DNA of 64,000 nt from the NCBI RefSeq assembly GCF_900103805.1, contig NZ_FNIB01000001.1:1-64000 (forward strand), read 5' to 3'. Origin of the DNA: Cryobacterium flavum. Its GTDB lineage: Bacteria; Actinomycetota; Actinomycetes; Actinomycetales; Microbacteriaceae. How positions within the stretch are numbered: the stretch's first letter is position 1; each line of letters opens with the position of its first letter. Shown piece by piece: positions 8,306-16,459 of this stretch. Position numbers and translations under genes: made by a program. The notes below the pieces were generated by a model that was not told where the DNA came from, ran no database searches, and saw only the letters and a list, made by a program, of their open reading frames with translations.

Positions 8306-9550
8306 CTACGCGGGGAACTGGTTTCGGCCGTCCTTCCACACCTGGTCGATCATGGTGGGGAGTGAGGCGAGCTGGTCGACGGAGTCCAGGCGAGTGTTCA
8401 GAACCACGGCGTCCGCCAGGTACGACGGAGCCAATCGCCCAATGGATCCGATGGGAGTGATGAGCTCTCCGGCCACCGACGTCGTGGCTGCGAGCACCTG
8501 CTCGAGTGTCATGCCCACTCCGGCGAGCAGGGCCAGCTCCTGCAGGTTTTCGCCGTGCACGCCCACCCCGGAGTCGGTGCCCATGGCGATGCGCACACCG
8601 GCGGCGACTGCTCGCCGAATGGATTCGCGGTGAATGTCAATCACCTGGTGGGCTTTCGCGATGACCAGCGGCGAAAGTCCGCTCTGTCCCGATGCCGCCT
8701 TGCGGATGACAGCCTCCGGCGCGGCAAGGGTGGGAACGAGGTACGCGTTCTTTTCCAGAAACAGGGCGATGGCTTCGTCGTCGAGATAGATTCCGTGCTC
8801 AATGGTGCGCACGCCCATGCGCAGAGCGTTCTTGATTCCGGCAGCTCCCTGCGCGTGCGCCATGACGTATTTGCCCTGCGCTTCGGCCTCGTCCACGATG
8901 ACCCGAATCTCGGCCTCGGTGAATTGCGAGTGGCGCGGGTCGTCCGTGGGCGAGAGCACACCGCCGGTCGAGCAGATCTTGATTTGGTCGGCGCCGGCCC
9001 GAAGCATGCGTCGAGTGACCTTGCGCACTTCTTCGACTCCGTCCGCGATTCCGCTTGGGCGGCCGGGGTGCGATCCCATGGTCGGGGACTCCACGCCGGA
9101 CGGCTGCCAGAAGTCCGCGTGCCCGCCGGTTTGGGACATGATGCTGATGGCTAGCCGAAGGCGCGGACCCTTGATCAGTCCGCTGTCAACGGCAAGCTTG
9201 GTGCCCAGATCGGCGCCGCCAGCGTCGCGTGCCGAGGTGATTCCGGCGCGCAGGGTGGCTTCGAGATTACGCACCGATTCGTAAAACTGCAGGGAGAACG
9301 GTTCGGTGAAGGCTTGGAGTGAGCCCGGATTCGACGTTGTGGAGTGAATGTGCAGGTCGATCAGCCCGGGCAGCACCGTCTTGCCGCTGCAATCGATCAC
9401 GCTGGCGTTCGCGAAGGCCGGGTCCGATCCTGCTTGCGGGCCAACCGCCGCGACAGTGGTTCCGGTGAACACGATGTCCGCCGGCTCGGGAAGGAACCGT
9501 TCGCCGTCAAAAACGTGGGCATTCTGAAAAACAGTGGTGGAGACAGTCAT
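8306..9550 (-). CDS. metal-dependent amidohydrolase (imidazolonepropionase/prolidase-like)
   Basis: A 414-residue amidohydrolase with a complete binuclear metal site: His67 and His69 (GLIDLHIHS), candidate carboxylated Lys191 (IKICSTGG), His232 (MAHAQG), His252 (IEHGIYL) and Asp326 (GTDSG). The lysine ligand and general pattern fit the group that cleaves N-acyl amino acids or Xaa-Pro dipeptides, among other amides. The substrate cannot be read from sequence. No signal peptide is seen, so it acts in the cytoplasm. It is first in an operon with a polytopic transporter-like protein. Two TTGYCTACAA elements upstream suggest GntR-type control. Confidence 0.85.
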   Translation of the reverse strand: MTVSTTVFQNAHVFDGERFLPEPADIVFTGTTVAAVGPQAGSDPAFANASVIDCSGKTVLPGLIDLHIHSTTSNPGSLQAFTEPFSLQFYESVRNLEATLRAGITSARDAGGADLGTKLAVDSGLIKGPRLRLAISIMSQTGGHADFWQPSGVESPTMGSHPGRPSGIADGVEEVRKVTRRMLRAGADQIKICSTGGVLSPTDDPRHSQFTEAEIRVIVDEAEAQGKYVMAHAQGAAGIKNALRMGVRTIEHGIYLDDEAIALFLEKNAYLVPTLAAPEAVIRKAASGQSGLSPLVIAKAHQVIDIHRESIRRAVAAGVRIAMGTDSGVGVHGENLQELALLAGVGMTLEQVLAATTSVAGELITPIGSIGRLAPSYLADAVVLNTRLDSVDQLASLPTMIDQVWKDGRNQFPA

Positions 9551-9635
9551 GAGGACCTTTCAGTGGGTGCCGGCGGGGCGACCGGGGAGCCCATCGGCTG
9601 CGTCAGTGCGGCCGATCCTCGTGCATTTCCCCCGG

Positions 9636-9718
9636 TTGCCTACAACTGATCGTGCCCCTAATGGGGAAGAAAACAAAATGAGCACCCACCGAACGGTGGA
9701 TGCCCATCTTGTCTACAA
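9636..9718. promoter_or_regulatory. two GntR-like operator sites
   Basis: TTGCCTACAA (9636-9645, within the inverted GTTG/CAAC) and TTGTCTACAA (9709-9718) differ at one base and lie 73 bp apart, upstream of the amidohydrolase. The TTGT-N2-ACAA pattern is typical of FadR/FCD-type GntR regulators. No GntR gene is adjacent. Confidence 0.4.
9663..9699 (-). terminator. terminator of the DEAD-box helicase gene
   Basis: On the minus strand CCACC-GTTC-GGTGG (9686-9699) forms a tetraloop hairpin. It is followed by a T-rich run (TTTTGTTTTC, within 9666-9680), 39 bases after the helicase stop codon. This is a conventional intrinsic terminator. Confidence 0.65.
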
Positions 9719-9737
9719 ACGAATCTTCAAGCGGATG

Positions 9738-11897
9738 CTAGATGCTCGCGAGTTCGCGCACGGCCGCGTCACCGGGGGTGGCGGAGGTGTAGCTCGCGTC
9801 GATCTCGGCACGGTCGAGCAGCTCGTCCATGCGGCGCTTGCGCTGCTTGGGAATGAGCGTCACGACGGTTCCGGTCTTGCCGGCGCGGCCGGTGCGTCCC
9901 GCGCGGTGGAGGTACGTCTTGTACTCGTCGGGGGCATCGGCCTGGATGACCAGGTCGATGTCGTCGACGTGGATTCCGCGAGCAGCGACATCCGTTGCGA
10001 CGAGAACGTTGACCCGGCCGCTGGTGAGCATCTGCAGGTTGCGGGTGCGGCGGGCCTGGTTGAGGTCACCGTGCAGGCTGGTGGCCTTGACTCCGGCGTC
10101 TTCGAGCTGGTCAGCGAGCTGCTCGGCGTAGGCACGGGTGCGGCTGAAGATGAGCGTCTTGCCCTCGCGGTTGACGAGCTCTTCAATGATGCGGCCCTTG
10201 TCGCGGTGCTCGATGACGAGCACGCGGTGGTCGATCGTCGAGGAGGCCTGGTCTTCACCGGCAACCTCGTGCACGGCCGGGTTGGTCAGGAATTCCTTGA
10301 CCAGCGAGGCAACGCCCTTGTCGAGGGTCGCGGAGAAGAGGAGCTTCTGGCCGCCGGCTTTGGTCTGGCGCAGGATGCGCTGCACCGGCTCCAGGAACCC
10401 GAGGTCGCACATGTAGTCGGCCTCGTCGAGCACGGTGACGACAACTTCGGAGAGGTCAAGACGACCCTGGTCGATGAGGTCTTCGATGCGACCGGCGGTG
10501 CCGATGATGATGTCCACGCCGCGCTGGAGGGCGCTGACCTGACGGTACTGGGGAACTCCGCCGTAGATCTGGGTGGTGAAGAGGCCGACGCTGCGGGCGA
10601 TGGGCTGCACGGTGCGGTCGATCTGCAGGGCGAGTTCGCGGGTCGGGGCCAGGATGAGCGCGCGGGGCTTGCGGGCCATCTTGCGGTCCTTGGCTCCGTT
10701 GTTCTCCATGAGTTTCTCGACGAGGGGAGCACCGAAGGCAATGGTCTTGCCGGATCCGGTCTTGCCACGGCCAAGCACGTCGCGCCCGGCGAGCACGTCG
10801 GGGATGGTCGCGGCCTGGATCGGGAACGGTGACGGAGCACCAAGGGCGGCGAGCTCGCGCACGATGTTCTCGCCGAGGCCCAGGTCGCCGAAGGTCACAC
10901 CGACGACATCGGATGCCGTCGTCGCGATGGCTTCGAGACGCTCGAGTACGACGTCGTCGCCGCCGGCGAAGCTCGGCTTGGCGCCGTGTTCGCTGCGCTT
11001 CGGGTAGAACTTGCTGTCGCCATCGCTCGGGCGGTCGTTACCGAAGTCGCGACGGGGCGCACGCTCGGCGCGATCACCGTAGGACGGACGCTCCGTGCGG
11101 GCCGGACGGTCGTTGTTATAGGCCGGACGATCTGTGCGCGGGGCACGGTCACCGTAGGACGGACGCTCCGTGCGGGCCGGACGGTCGTTGTTATAGGCCG
11201 GACGATCGCTGCGCGGGGCACGGTCACCATAAGAGGGACGCTCCGTGCGGGCCGGACGGTCGTTGTTATAGGCCGGACGATCTGTGCGCGGGGCACGGTC
11301 ACCGTAGGACGGACGCTCCGTGCGGGCCGGACGGTCGTTGTTATAGGCCGGACGGTCGTTGTTATAGGCCGGACGATCGCTGCGCGGGGCACGGTCACCA
11401 TAAGAAGGACGCTCGGTGCGCGGAGCACTGTTGCGGTCGCCATAGGCCGGACGGTCGTTGTTATAGGCCGGACGATCGCTGCGCGGGGCACGGTCACCAT
11501 AAGAGGGACGCTCGGTGCGCGGAGCACTGTTGCGGTCGCCATAGGACGGACGGTCGTTATTATACGACGGACGGTCTGTGCGGGGGCGGTCGTTGTTGTA
11601 TGCAGGGCGCTCGTTGCGCTCGCTGTTGGTACGGCCACCGTTTTCGGGGCGAACGGAACGCGAGCCGTAAGCCGGACGCTCGCCCGAGGGGCGCTCGTTC
11701 GAACGCGCGGCGCGCTCGTCAGCGTTCCAGCGCTGCTTCTTGGGGGCTCCCTCGTCAGCGCGGTAGCCGCGGTGTCCGGGGCTCTTGCTGCCGGCGTTGT
11801 TGGAACCGCCGTGGCCCGATCCGCCCTTGGAGTATTTGGGATCGAAGTTCTTACCATTACGACCGACGGTGGAGTTGTGCGAATTGCCTTGAGGCAT
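9738..11897 (-). CDS. DEAD-box ATP-dependent RNA helicase with repetitive N-terminal region
   Basis: A 719-residue RNA helicase. Residues 1-300 are a low-complexity Arg/Asn/Asp/Tyr-rich region built from a 25-residue repeat (RTERPSYGDRAPR, then DRPAYNNDRPA). The core (about 325-719) carries a Q-motif segment, motif I GKTGSGKT, PTRELALQ, DEAD in VLDEADYM, SAT, and HRAGRTGRAG. The catalytic core is intact. In relatives the disordered Arg-rich extension is N- or C-terminal and aids RNA binding or condensate formation; that role is inferred here. The 5' untranslated region is not obviously structured. It is monocistronic, with a terminator at 9663-9699. Confidence 0.92.
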   Translation of the reverse strand: MPQGNSHNSTVGRNGKNFDPKYSKGGSGHGGSNNAGSKSPGHRGYRADEGAPKKQRWNADERAARSNERPSGERPAYGSRSVRPENGGRTNSERNERPAYNNDRPRTDRPSYNNDRPSYGDRNSAPRTERPSYGDRAPRSDRPAYNNDRPAYGDRNSAPRTERPSYGDRAPRSDRPAYNNDRPAYNNDRPARTERPSYGDRAPRTDRPAYNNDRPARTERPSYGDRAPRSDRPAYNNDRPARTERPSYGDRAPRTDRPAYNNDRPARTERPSYGDRAERAPRRDFGNDRPSDGDSKFYPKRSEHGAKPSFAGGDDVVLERLEAIATTASDVVGVTFGDLGLGENIVRELAALGAPSPFPIQAATIPDVLAGRDVLGRGKTGSGKTIAFGAPLVEKLMENNGAKDRKMARKPRALILAPTRELALQIDRTVQPIARSVGLFTTQIYGGVPQYRQVSALQRGVDIIIGTAGRIEDLIDQGRLDLSEVVVTVLDEADYMCDLGFLEPVQRILRQTKAGGQKLLFSATLDKGVASLVKEFLTNPAVHEVAGEDQASSTIDHRVLVIEHRDKGRIIEELVNREGKTLIFSRTRAYAEQLADQLEDAGVKATSLHGDLNQARRTRNLQMLTSGRVNVLVATDVAARGIHVDDIDLVIQADAPDEYKTYLHRAGRTGRAGKTGTVVTLIPKQRKRRMDELLDRAEIDASYTSATPGDAAVRELASI
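11086..11600. repeat. 75-bp in-frame tandem repeat inside the helicase gene
   Basis: Units begin at 11086, 11161, 11236 and 11311 with exact 75-bp spacing (25 codons) and very high identity. Further right (to about 11600) come variant units with an extra RPAYNND block and a longer spacer. Because the period is a multiple of three, copy-number change keeps the reading frame. Confidence 0.9.
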
Positions 11898-12157
11898 AAA
11901 GATATCTCTGGGTTGTGTTCAGTACATGGCAGAACAACATCGCACATGCGACGTAACTGAGAACCCGAGCAATCTGTGGTCGGGGCCGTTCACATACAGT
12001 GATTTTTCACCAGCGGATTACTGGGAAACCGGCCCAACTTGACTTACAAACCCATCCGCGCACAGCGCGGTGTCAAGAGCCGACTTGTCTACGCTACCCG
12101 ATACACCCGGAAAAGTCACGCGCAAGTGTGCACATTGTCTCGCTCTATTCTGATGAC

Positions 12158-12619
12158 ATGACCATTTCGATCAGTATTGAGCAGCCCCGGCAGGCTGACG
12201 TCGAGGCCCTACTGGCCGCCGGAACCGTCTTCGCATACTCGCTCTACCCCGTGGAGAACACATTCCTACTTAGTACTGACGAACTCGAGCGTCCGGGCGT
12301 CGCCGTGTATGTGGCCCGCGATGCGCACGGGGCTGCCTGCGGCATGGCGGCTCTGGTTCCGCTGGACTCCGCCGACACGGCCGAACTGAAGCGACTGTTT
12401 GTGCACGCCGAGGCTCGGGGCCGCGGTGTGGCCGGCCGCCTGCTCGACCGCATCGAAGCGGATGCCGCTGGCCGCGGCATCCGCTCGCTCGCGTTGGAGA
12501 CCGGCACGCTGCAGGACGCGGCGGTGGCGCTCTACCGTCGTCGCGGCTACGAGCAGATCGACCTGTTCGGCCCGTATGTCGGCGAAGAGCTCAGCCTCTG
12601 CTTCGCCAAGAGCCTCTGA
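12158..12619 (+). CDS. GNAT family N-acetyltransferase
   Basis: A 153-residue cytoplasmic acetyltransferase. It has the acetyl-CoA site ARGRGVAGRLLDRIEADAAG (residues 86-105, the R/QxxGxG/A motif) and a C-terminal VALYRRRGY. The substrate is unknown. No ribosome binding site precedes the ATG at 12158. A TATTCT hexamer ends 6 bases before it, so the mRNA is probably leaderless. It is tail-to-tail with the CobW gene, one base apart. Confidence 0.85.
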   Translation: MTISISIEQPRQADVEALLAAGTVFAYSLYPVENTFLLSTDELERPGVAVYVARDAHGAACGMAALVPLDSADTAELKRLFVHAEARGRGVAGRLLDRIEADAAGRGIRSLALETGTLQDAAVALYRRRGYEQIDLFGPYVGEELSLCFAKSL

Positions 12620-12620
12620 C

Positions 12621-13697
12621 TCAGGCGGCACCTTGGAGCACCCAGGCCGGGAACGGGTCGGCCAGTGTGTTCCAGAACATGGGGCCGGCGAGAAACTCGG
12701 CGTCGGTGAGCAGGCAGTCGTCAAGGTTGGCACTGAGCAGGCGCGCGTCGAGGTCGCGGCCGAAGAAGGCGATCTCCTGGCCGAGCGGGGACTCGGGGTC
12801 GTGGCTCGCCATGCTGGTGGGTTCGAAGGTGATGGTGGGACCGGCGCTGCTCCAGGAGCCGACGGTGGCGGGCCGCGTGGCGAGACGAAACAGTCCGCGG
12901 GAGCGCAGGATCTCGCCGGCCTGCTCGGCGCGGTCGCGAAAGAAGTCGGCCAGGCGCGCTGGGTGGAACGGTCGCACGTCCCGGTAAACGACACAGGTGA
13001 GCCCCTGCGGACTGCGCGAGAGCAGGGCGTCGCCGTTGAGTTGGCGCACCCAGCCCGGGCTGCGCTGCAGCCAGGCGAACATGTCGCGGCGCGGAACGGG
13101 CCAGCCGTCGGCACTGCCCTGGCCGTGTTCGGCGAACACGATGTGGCTGGCCGGGTTCAGTAGGCGCACGAAATCGCGAATATCGGCGGAATCGCTCATG
13201 GGCACGAGGTCGGTCTTGTTGATCACGACGATACTCGCCCACTCGATCTGTTCGATCAACAGGTCACCGACGGTGCGCTCGGGGTCGTTGTGGGCGTGGC
13301 CATAGTTCACGTCGTGTTCGTCGGGAGTCGGCGCGAGGGTTTCGCGGTGGAGGTCGGACCAGAATCGCTCGGCATCCAGCACGGTGATGAGGTCGCCGAG
13401 ACGCACGGCGTGGCCGCTGGCCAGTCGCTCGGGTGAGTCACCGGTTTCGACGAGGGAACTGGCAATCTCGAGCGGCCCGACCGCGGTCGGTGCCTCGACG
13501 AAAACGTCGAGAGCGGATGCCTCGCCCCTGCCCGTTGGAACACTGTCGGCCGCTTCGATGAGCACAGTGCGCAGGGCGTCGGACGCCGATGTGGTCAGGG
13601 CGAACGGTTGGCGCCCGAGGTTGTGCGCCACCGACGTCTTGCCCGCGCCGGCCAGGCCGCTCACCACATTCACCCGAAGATACGTTTCTGTCTGCAT
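12621..13697 (-). CDS. CobW/COG0523 family GTPase lacking the CxCC motif
   Basis: A 358-residue G3E P-loop GTPase with the Walker A SGLAGAGKTS (residues 13-22), NKTDL for guanine recognition (about 159) and a C-terminal CobW domain that includes W/H-rich segments. COG0523 proteins are metallochaperones, and the zinc-responsive branch delivers zinc in starvation. The usual metal-binding CxCC between Walker A and the switch region is absent. It is divergent from the zinc-free L36 gene, with a Zur-like palindrome between them, which supports a zinc-starvation role. A derived function that does not use CxCC is possible. Confidence 0.82.
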   Translation of the reverse strand: MQTETYLRVNVVSGLAGAGKTSVAHNLGRQPFALTTSASDALRTVLIEAADSVPTGRGEASALDVFVEAPTAVGPLEIASSLVETGDSPERLASGHAVRLGDLITVLDAERFWSDLHRETLAPTPDEHDVNYGHAHNDPERTVGDLLIEQIEWASIVVINKTDLVPMSDSADIRDFVRLLNPASHIVFAEHGQGSADGWPVPRRDMFAWLQRSPGWVRQLNGDALLSRSPQGLTCVVYRDVRPFHPARLADFFRDRAEQAGEILRSRGLFRLATRPATVGSWSSAGPTITFEPTSMASHDPESPLGQEIAFFGRDLDARLLSANLDDCLLTDAEFLAGPMFWNTLADPFPAWVLQGAA

Positions 13698-13711
13698 GCC
13701 TGTTACTCTAA

Positions 13712-13728
13712 TTGATATTCGTTCTCAA
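13712..13728. promoter_or_regulatory. Zur-like operator between cobW-type gene and rpmJ
   Basis: TTGATATTCGTTCTCAA is an imperfect inverted repeat (TTGAnA/TnTCAA) in the 54-bp gap between two divergent genes of the classical Zur regulon. It is AT-rich against the surrounding DNA. The assignment rests on context and on resemblance to Zur boxes. Confidence 0.55.
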
Positions 13729-13751
13729 TAAAAAATCTAAATCGGGGAAAT

Positions 13752-13874
13752 ATGAAGGTACGCAATTCGCTCAAGGCGCTCAAGGCGGTTCCGGGCTCGC
13801 AGATCGTGCGGCGACGCGGACGCACGTTCGTGATCAACAAGCTCAATCCGCGCGCCAAAGCACGCCAGGGCTAG
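13752..13874 (+). CDS. rpmJ: 50S ribosomal protein L36, zinc-independent (type B) paralogue
   Basis: A 40-residue protein, [15 protein letters not shown] near the start and [20 protein letters not shown] at the end. It has no cysteine at all, while the housekeeping L36 binds zinc through three Cys and one His. Such C-minus paralogues replace the zinc form when Zur is de-repressed. The ATG at 13752 is preceded by GGGGAA. It is divergent from the CobW-type GTPase across the Zur-like site. Confidence 0.92.
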   Translation: MKVRNSLKALKAVPGSQIVRRRGRTFVINKLNPRAKARQG

Positions 13875-13898
13875 CCGCGCGGCCTTCGCAGCGGTCGC

Positions 13899-13945
13899 GG
13901 CACGTGTTTGAGAAGTTGGCACTGGTTTGAACACGTGCCAACTTC
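13899..13945. terminator. two mutually exclusive hairpins after rpmJ
   Basis: GGCACGTGTT (13899-13908) pairs with AACACGTGCC (13930-13939). GAAGTTGGCAC (13912-13922) pairs with GTGCCAACTTC (13935-13945). The two right arms overlap, so only one hairpin can form at a time. It may simply be a terminator; no T-run follows. Confidence 0.45.
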
Positions 13946-14009
13946 CTGGAGGCGTACCACGACGCTCAGCGCGGCCAGGCTCACCGCAGGGGGCCTCACC
14001 GAGGCCGGC

Positions 14010-14777
14010 TCATCGCGGCCGGCCACCGATCCGACGAGACAGCTCCGCGGCCGTCGCCGCCACGGTTTCGGCGAGCGCCGGCCAATCCCCGGGTGCGAAC
14101 CGGTCCTGCGCGAAGGTCACCGCAATGGCGGCGGCGGGCCAGCCGGCGTGGTCGTGCACGGCGAGCGCGACGGAGGCGATGCCGGGCGTGATCTCGCCGT
14201 TTTCGGTGGCATAGGCATCCGTTTTGACGCGGTCGAGCACCGCTCGCAGCTCGAGCCTCGTGTGCGGGCCACGGCCGTCGCGCTGTTCGAGCGCCGCCTG
14301 GTTCGGATAGAGCGCACGCAACTGGGCGGCGGGCAGGGCCGCGAGCAGGGCGCGTCCGCTGGCGGTGAGGTGGGCGGGCAGCCGCACCCCCACGTCGGAA
14401 ACGAGGGACGGGCGGTGCGCGGCGCGTTCCTCGACCAGGTAGATCACGTCACGCCCGTGCAGCACCACGAGGTGCGCGCTCTCCCCCAGCCGGTCGACGA
14501 GCTGGGCGATCAGCGGGCGGCCGAGCCGGGAGAGCGGTTCCTGCCGGCTGAACCCCGAGCTCAGTTCGAAGGCGGCGATGCCGAGCCCGTAGCGGTGTTC
14601 TTCCGGCAGGTGCACGACGAACCCCTCCGCTACGAGCACGTCGAGCAGCTGGTATACGGTCGAGCGCGGCAGGCCGAGGGCGGCCGCCAGCGCTGCCGCG
14701 GGGATCGGTCCACGCTGGGCGGCGAGATGCGTCAAAACCCGCAGGGTGCTCTGCGCGGCCGGAACCTTCGAAGCCAT
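14010..14777 (-). CDS. IclR family transcriptional regulator
   Basis: A 255-residue regulator. The N-terminal winged helix (residues 7-65) includes LAAALGLPRSTVYQLLDVLV, and a C-terminal effector domain contains SDVGVRLPAHLTASGRALLA. It is divergent from hutH, with a perfect inverted repeat between them, so it probably controls hutH in response to a histidine-pathway metabolite. The ATG at 14777 is taken rather than the GTG one codon earlier, because AAGGA is better spaced. Confidence 0.85.
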   Translation of the reverse strand: MASKVPAAQSTLRVLTHLAAQRGPIPAAALAAALGLPRSTVYQLLDVLVAEGFVVHLPEEHRYGLGIAAFELSSGFSRQEPLSRLGRPLIAQLVDRLGESAHLVVLHGRDVIYLVEERAAHRPSLVSDVGVRLPAHLTASGRALLAALPAAQLRALYPNQAALEQRDGRGPHTRLELRAVLDRVKTDAYATENGEITPGIASVALAVHDHAGWPAAAIAVTFAQDRFAPGDWPALAETVAATAAELSRRIGGRPR

Positions 14778-14804
14778 CACGAATCCTTTCAGAGCGGATG
14801 CTCA

Positions 14805-14822
14805 TGTCCGGTATCCCGGACA
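14805..14822. promoter_or_regulatory. probable IclR operator
   Basis: TGTCCGG-TATC-CCGGACA is a perfect 7-bp inverted repeat with a 4-bp spacer, 27 bases upstream of the IclR gene and 53 bases before the hutH start. Its position between divergent regulator and target fits an IclR binding site. Confidence 0.55.
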
Positions 14823-14875
14823 CCGTCCAGCGTATCGCCCTGTTGCCCGGGCCCGCGAGGGTGTCCAATCGAAGT

Positions 14876-16459
14876 ATGACCCTTGCAGCCACGCCCAGAA
14901 CCGACCGGACCAACCCGAGCGGGGCATCCGCGTCGAGCGTCGTTGTGGGAGTCGGAGCGCTCTCGTTCGCCGACGTGATCGCCGTCGCCCGCCACAAAGC
15001 GCGCGTCACCCTCGACCCGGCGAGTCTGGAACAGGTCGGGGCGACCCGCACCATCATTGACGCCCTCGCAGCTGACACCGAGCCGCACTACGGCATCTCC
15101 ACCGGCTTCGGGGCCCTCGCGACGACGTTCATCACCGCCGACCGGCGCGCCCAGCTGCAGGCGAGCCTCGTGCGCTCGCACGCGGCCGGAAGCGGACCGG
15201 AGGTGGAACGCGAGGTCGTGCGCGCCCTCATGCTGCTGCGGCTTTCGACGTTGATGACCGGGCGCACCGGCGTGCGGCCGGCCACCGCCGAGACCTACGC
15301 GGCCGTGTTGAACGCCCAGATCACCCCGGTCGTGCACGAATATGGATCGCTCGGCTGCTCCGGCGACCTCGCCCCACTCGCCCACTGCGCCCTCGTCGTG
15401 ATGGGCGAAGGCCAGGCGCGCGACGCGGCCGGCGCCCTGCTCGGCGGCGACGAAGCCCTCAAAGCTGCCGGCATCAAGCCGGTCGTGCTCGCCGAAAAAG
15501 AGGGCCTCGCCCTGATCAACGGCACCGACGGCATGCTCGGCATGCTCGTGCTCGCCCTGGACGACCTCGCCCGCCTGCTCGTGACAGCCGATATCGCGGC
15601 GGCGATGAGCGTGGAGGCACTGCTTGGAACGGATGCCGTCTTCGCGGCCGATCTGCAGCAGCTGCGGCCCCAGCTCGGCCAGGCCGACAGTGCCGCGAAT
15701 CTGCGCCGCCTGCTCCACGGCTCAGGCCTGCTGGCCAGCCACGCCGGCCCGGAAGACACGTCGGTGCAGGACGCCTACTCGCTGCGCTGCGCCCCACAGG
15801 TGCACGGTGCAGCGCGCGACACCGCCGCGCATGCCGCCCTCGTGGCCGGCCGCGAACTGGCCAGCGCCATCGACAACCCCGTCGTCACCGTCGGCGGGCG
15901 AGTCATGTCGAACGGCAACTTTCACGGCGCCCCGCTCGGCTACGTGCTCGACTTTCTCGCCATCGCCTCAGCGGATGTCGCGAGCATGAGTGAGCGCCGC
16001 ACCGACCGTCACCTCGACGCGAGCCGCAGCAAGGGTCTGCCACCGTTTCTCGCGCACGAAGTTGGCGTCGACTCCGGACTCATGATCGCCCAGTACACCG
16101 CCGCCGGGATCGTGTCGGAGTTGAAGCGGCTGGCTGCACCGGCGTCCGTTGACTCGATTCCGTCGTCGGCCATGCAGGAGGACCACGTATCGATGGGCTG
16201 GCACGCCGCCCGCAAGCTGCGCCGCTCGCTCGACGGGCTCGGCCGGGTGCTCGCGATCGAGATCATGACCGCCGCCCGATCGCTCGACCTGAGGGCACCG
16301 CTCACTCCCGCCGCGGCAACCGGAGCGGTGCGCGACCTCGTGCGCACCGTCGCCGCCGGCCCCGGGCACGACCGCTTTCTCTCCCCCGAAATTGAGAGGG
16401 TCGTGGCGCTCGTGGCGTCGGGCGCGGTGCGCTTGGCTGCCGGCTCGGGACTGGTGTAA
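14876..16459 (+). CDS. hutH: histidine ammonia-lyase
   Basis: A 527-residue lyase that converts histidine to urocanate. The autocatalytic MIO cofactor forms from Cys161-Ser162-Gly163 in GSLGCSGDLAPLAH, where the textbook triad is Ala-Ser-Gly. Tyr72 (HYGISTGFGAL) and the C-terminal MQEDHVSMGW are conserved. The start at 14876 gives a short N-terminal Ser/Thr-rich lead; readings from 14798 run through the operator and are rejected. hutU, hutI and hutG are not adjacent. It is divergent from the IclR gene. Confidence 0.92.
   Translation: MTLAATPRTDRTNPSGASASSVVVGVGALSFADVIAVARHKARVTLDPASLEQVGATRTIIDALAADTEPHYGISTGFGALATTFITADRRAQLQASLVRSHAAGSGPEVEREVVRALMLLRLSTLMTGRTGVRPATAETYAAVLNAQITPVVHEYGSLGCSGDLAPLAHCALVVMGEGQARDAAGALLGGDEALKAAGIKPVVLAEKEGLALINGTDGMLGMLVLALDDLARLLVTADIAAAMSVEALLGTDAVFAADLQQLRPQLGQADSAANLRRLLHGSGLLASHAGPEDTSVQDAYSLRCAPQVHGAARDTAAHAALVAGRELASAIDNPVVTVGGRVMSNGNFHGAPLGYVLDFLAIASADVASMSERRTDRHLDASRSKGLPPFLAHEVGVDSGLMIAQYTAAGIVSELKRLAAPASVDSIPSSAMQEDHVSMGWHAARKLRRSLDGLGRVLAIEIMTAARSLDLRAPLTPAAATGAVRDLVRTVAAGPGHDRFLSPEIERVVALVASGAVRLAAGSGLV

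Noticed and set aside
11000..11620. CRISPR-like array from regularly spaced repeats
   Set aside because: The period is a fixed 75 bp with no unique spacers and encodes in-frame helicase sequence.
10829..11960. Repetitive plus-strand and alternative-frame proteins over the helicase repeat
   Set aside because: All are frame shadows of the 75-bp repeat; the minus-strand frame continues into intact DEAD-box motifs.
12000..12157. N-terminal extension of the acetyltransferase to 11999
   Set aside because: The extension has no GNAT character, and a -10 hexamer sits just before the ATG at 12158.
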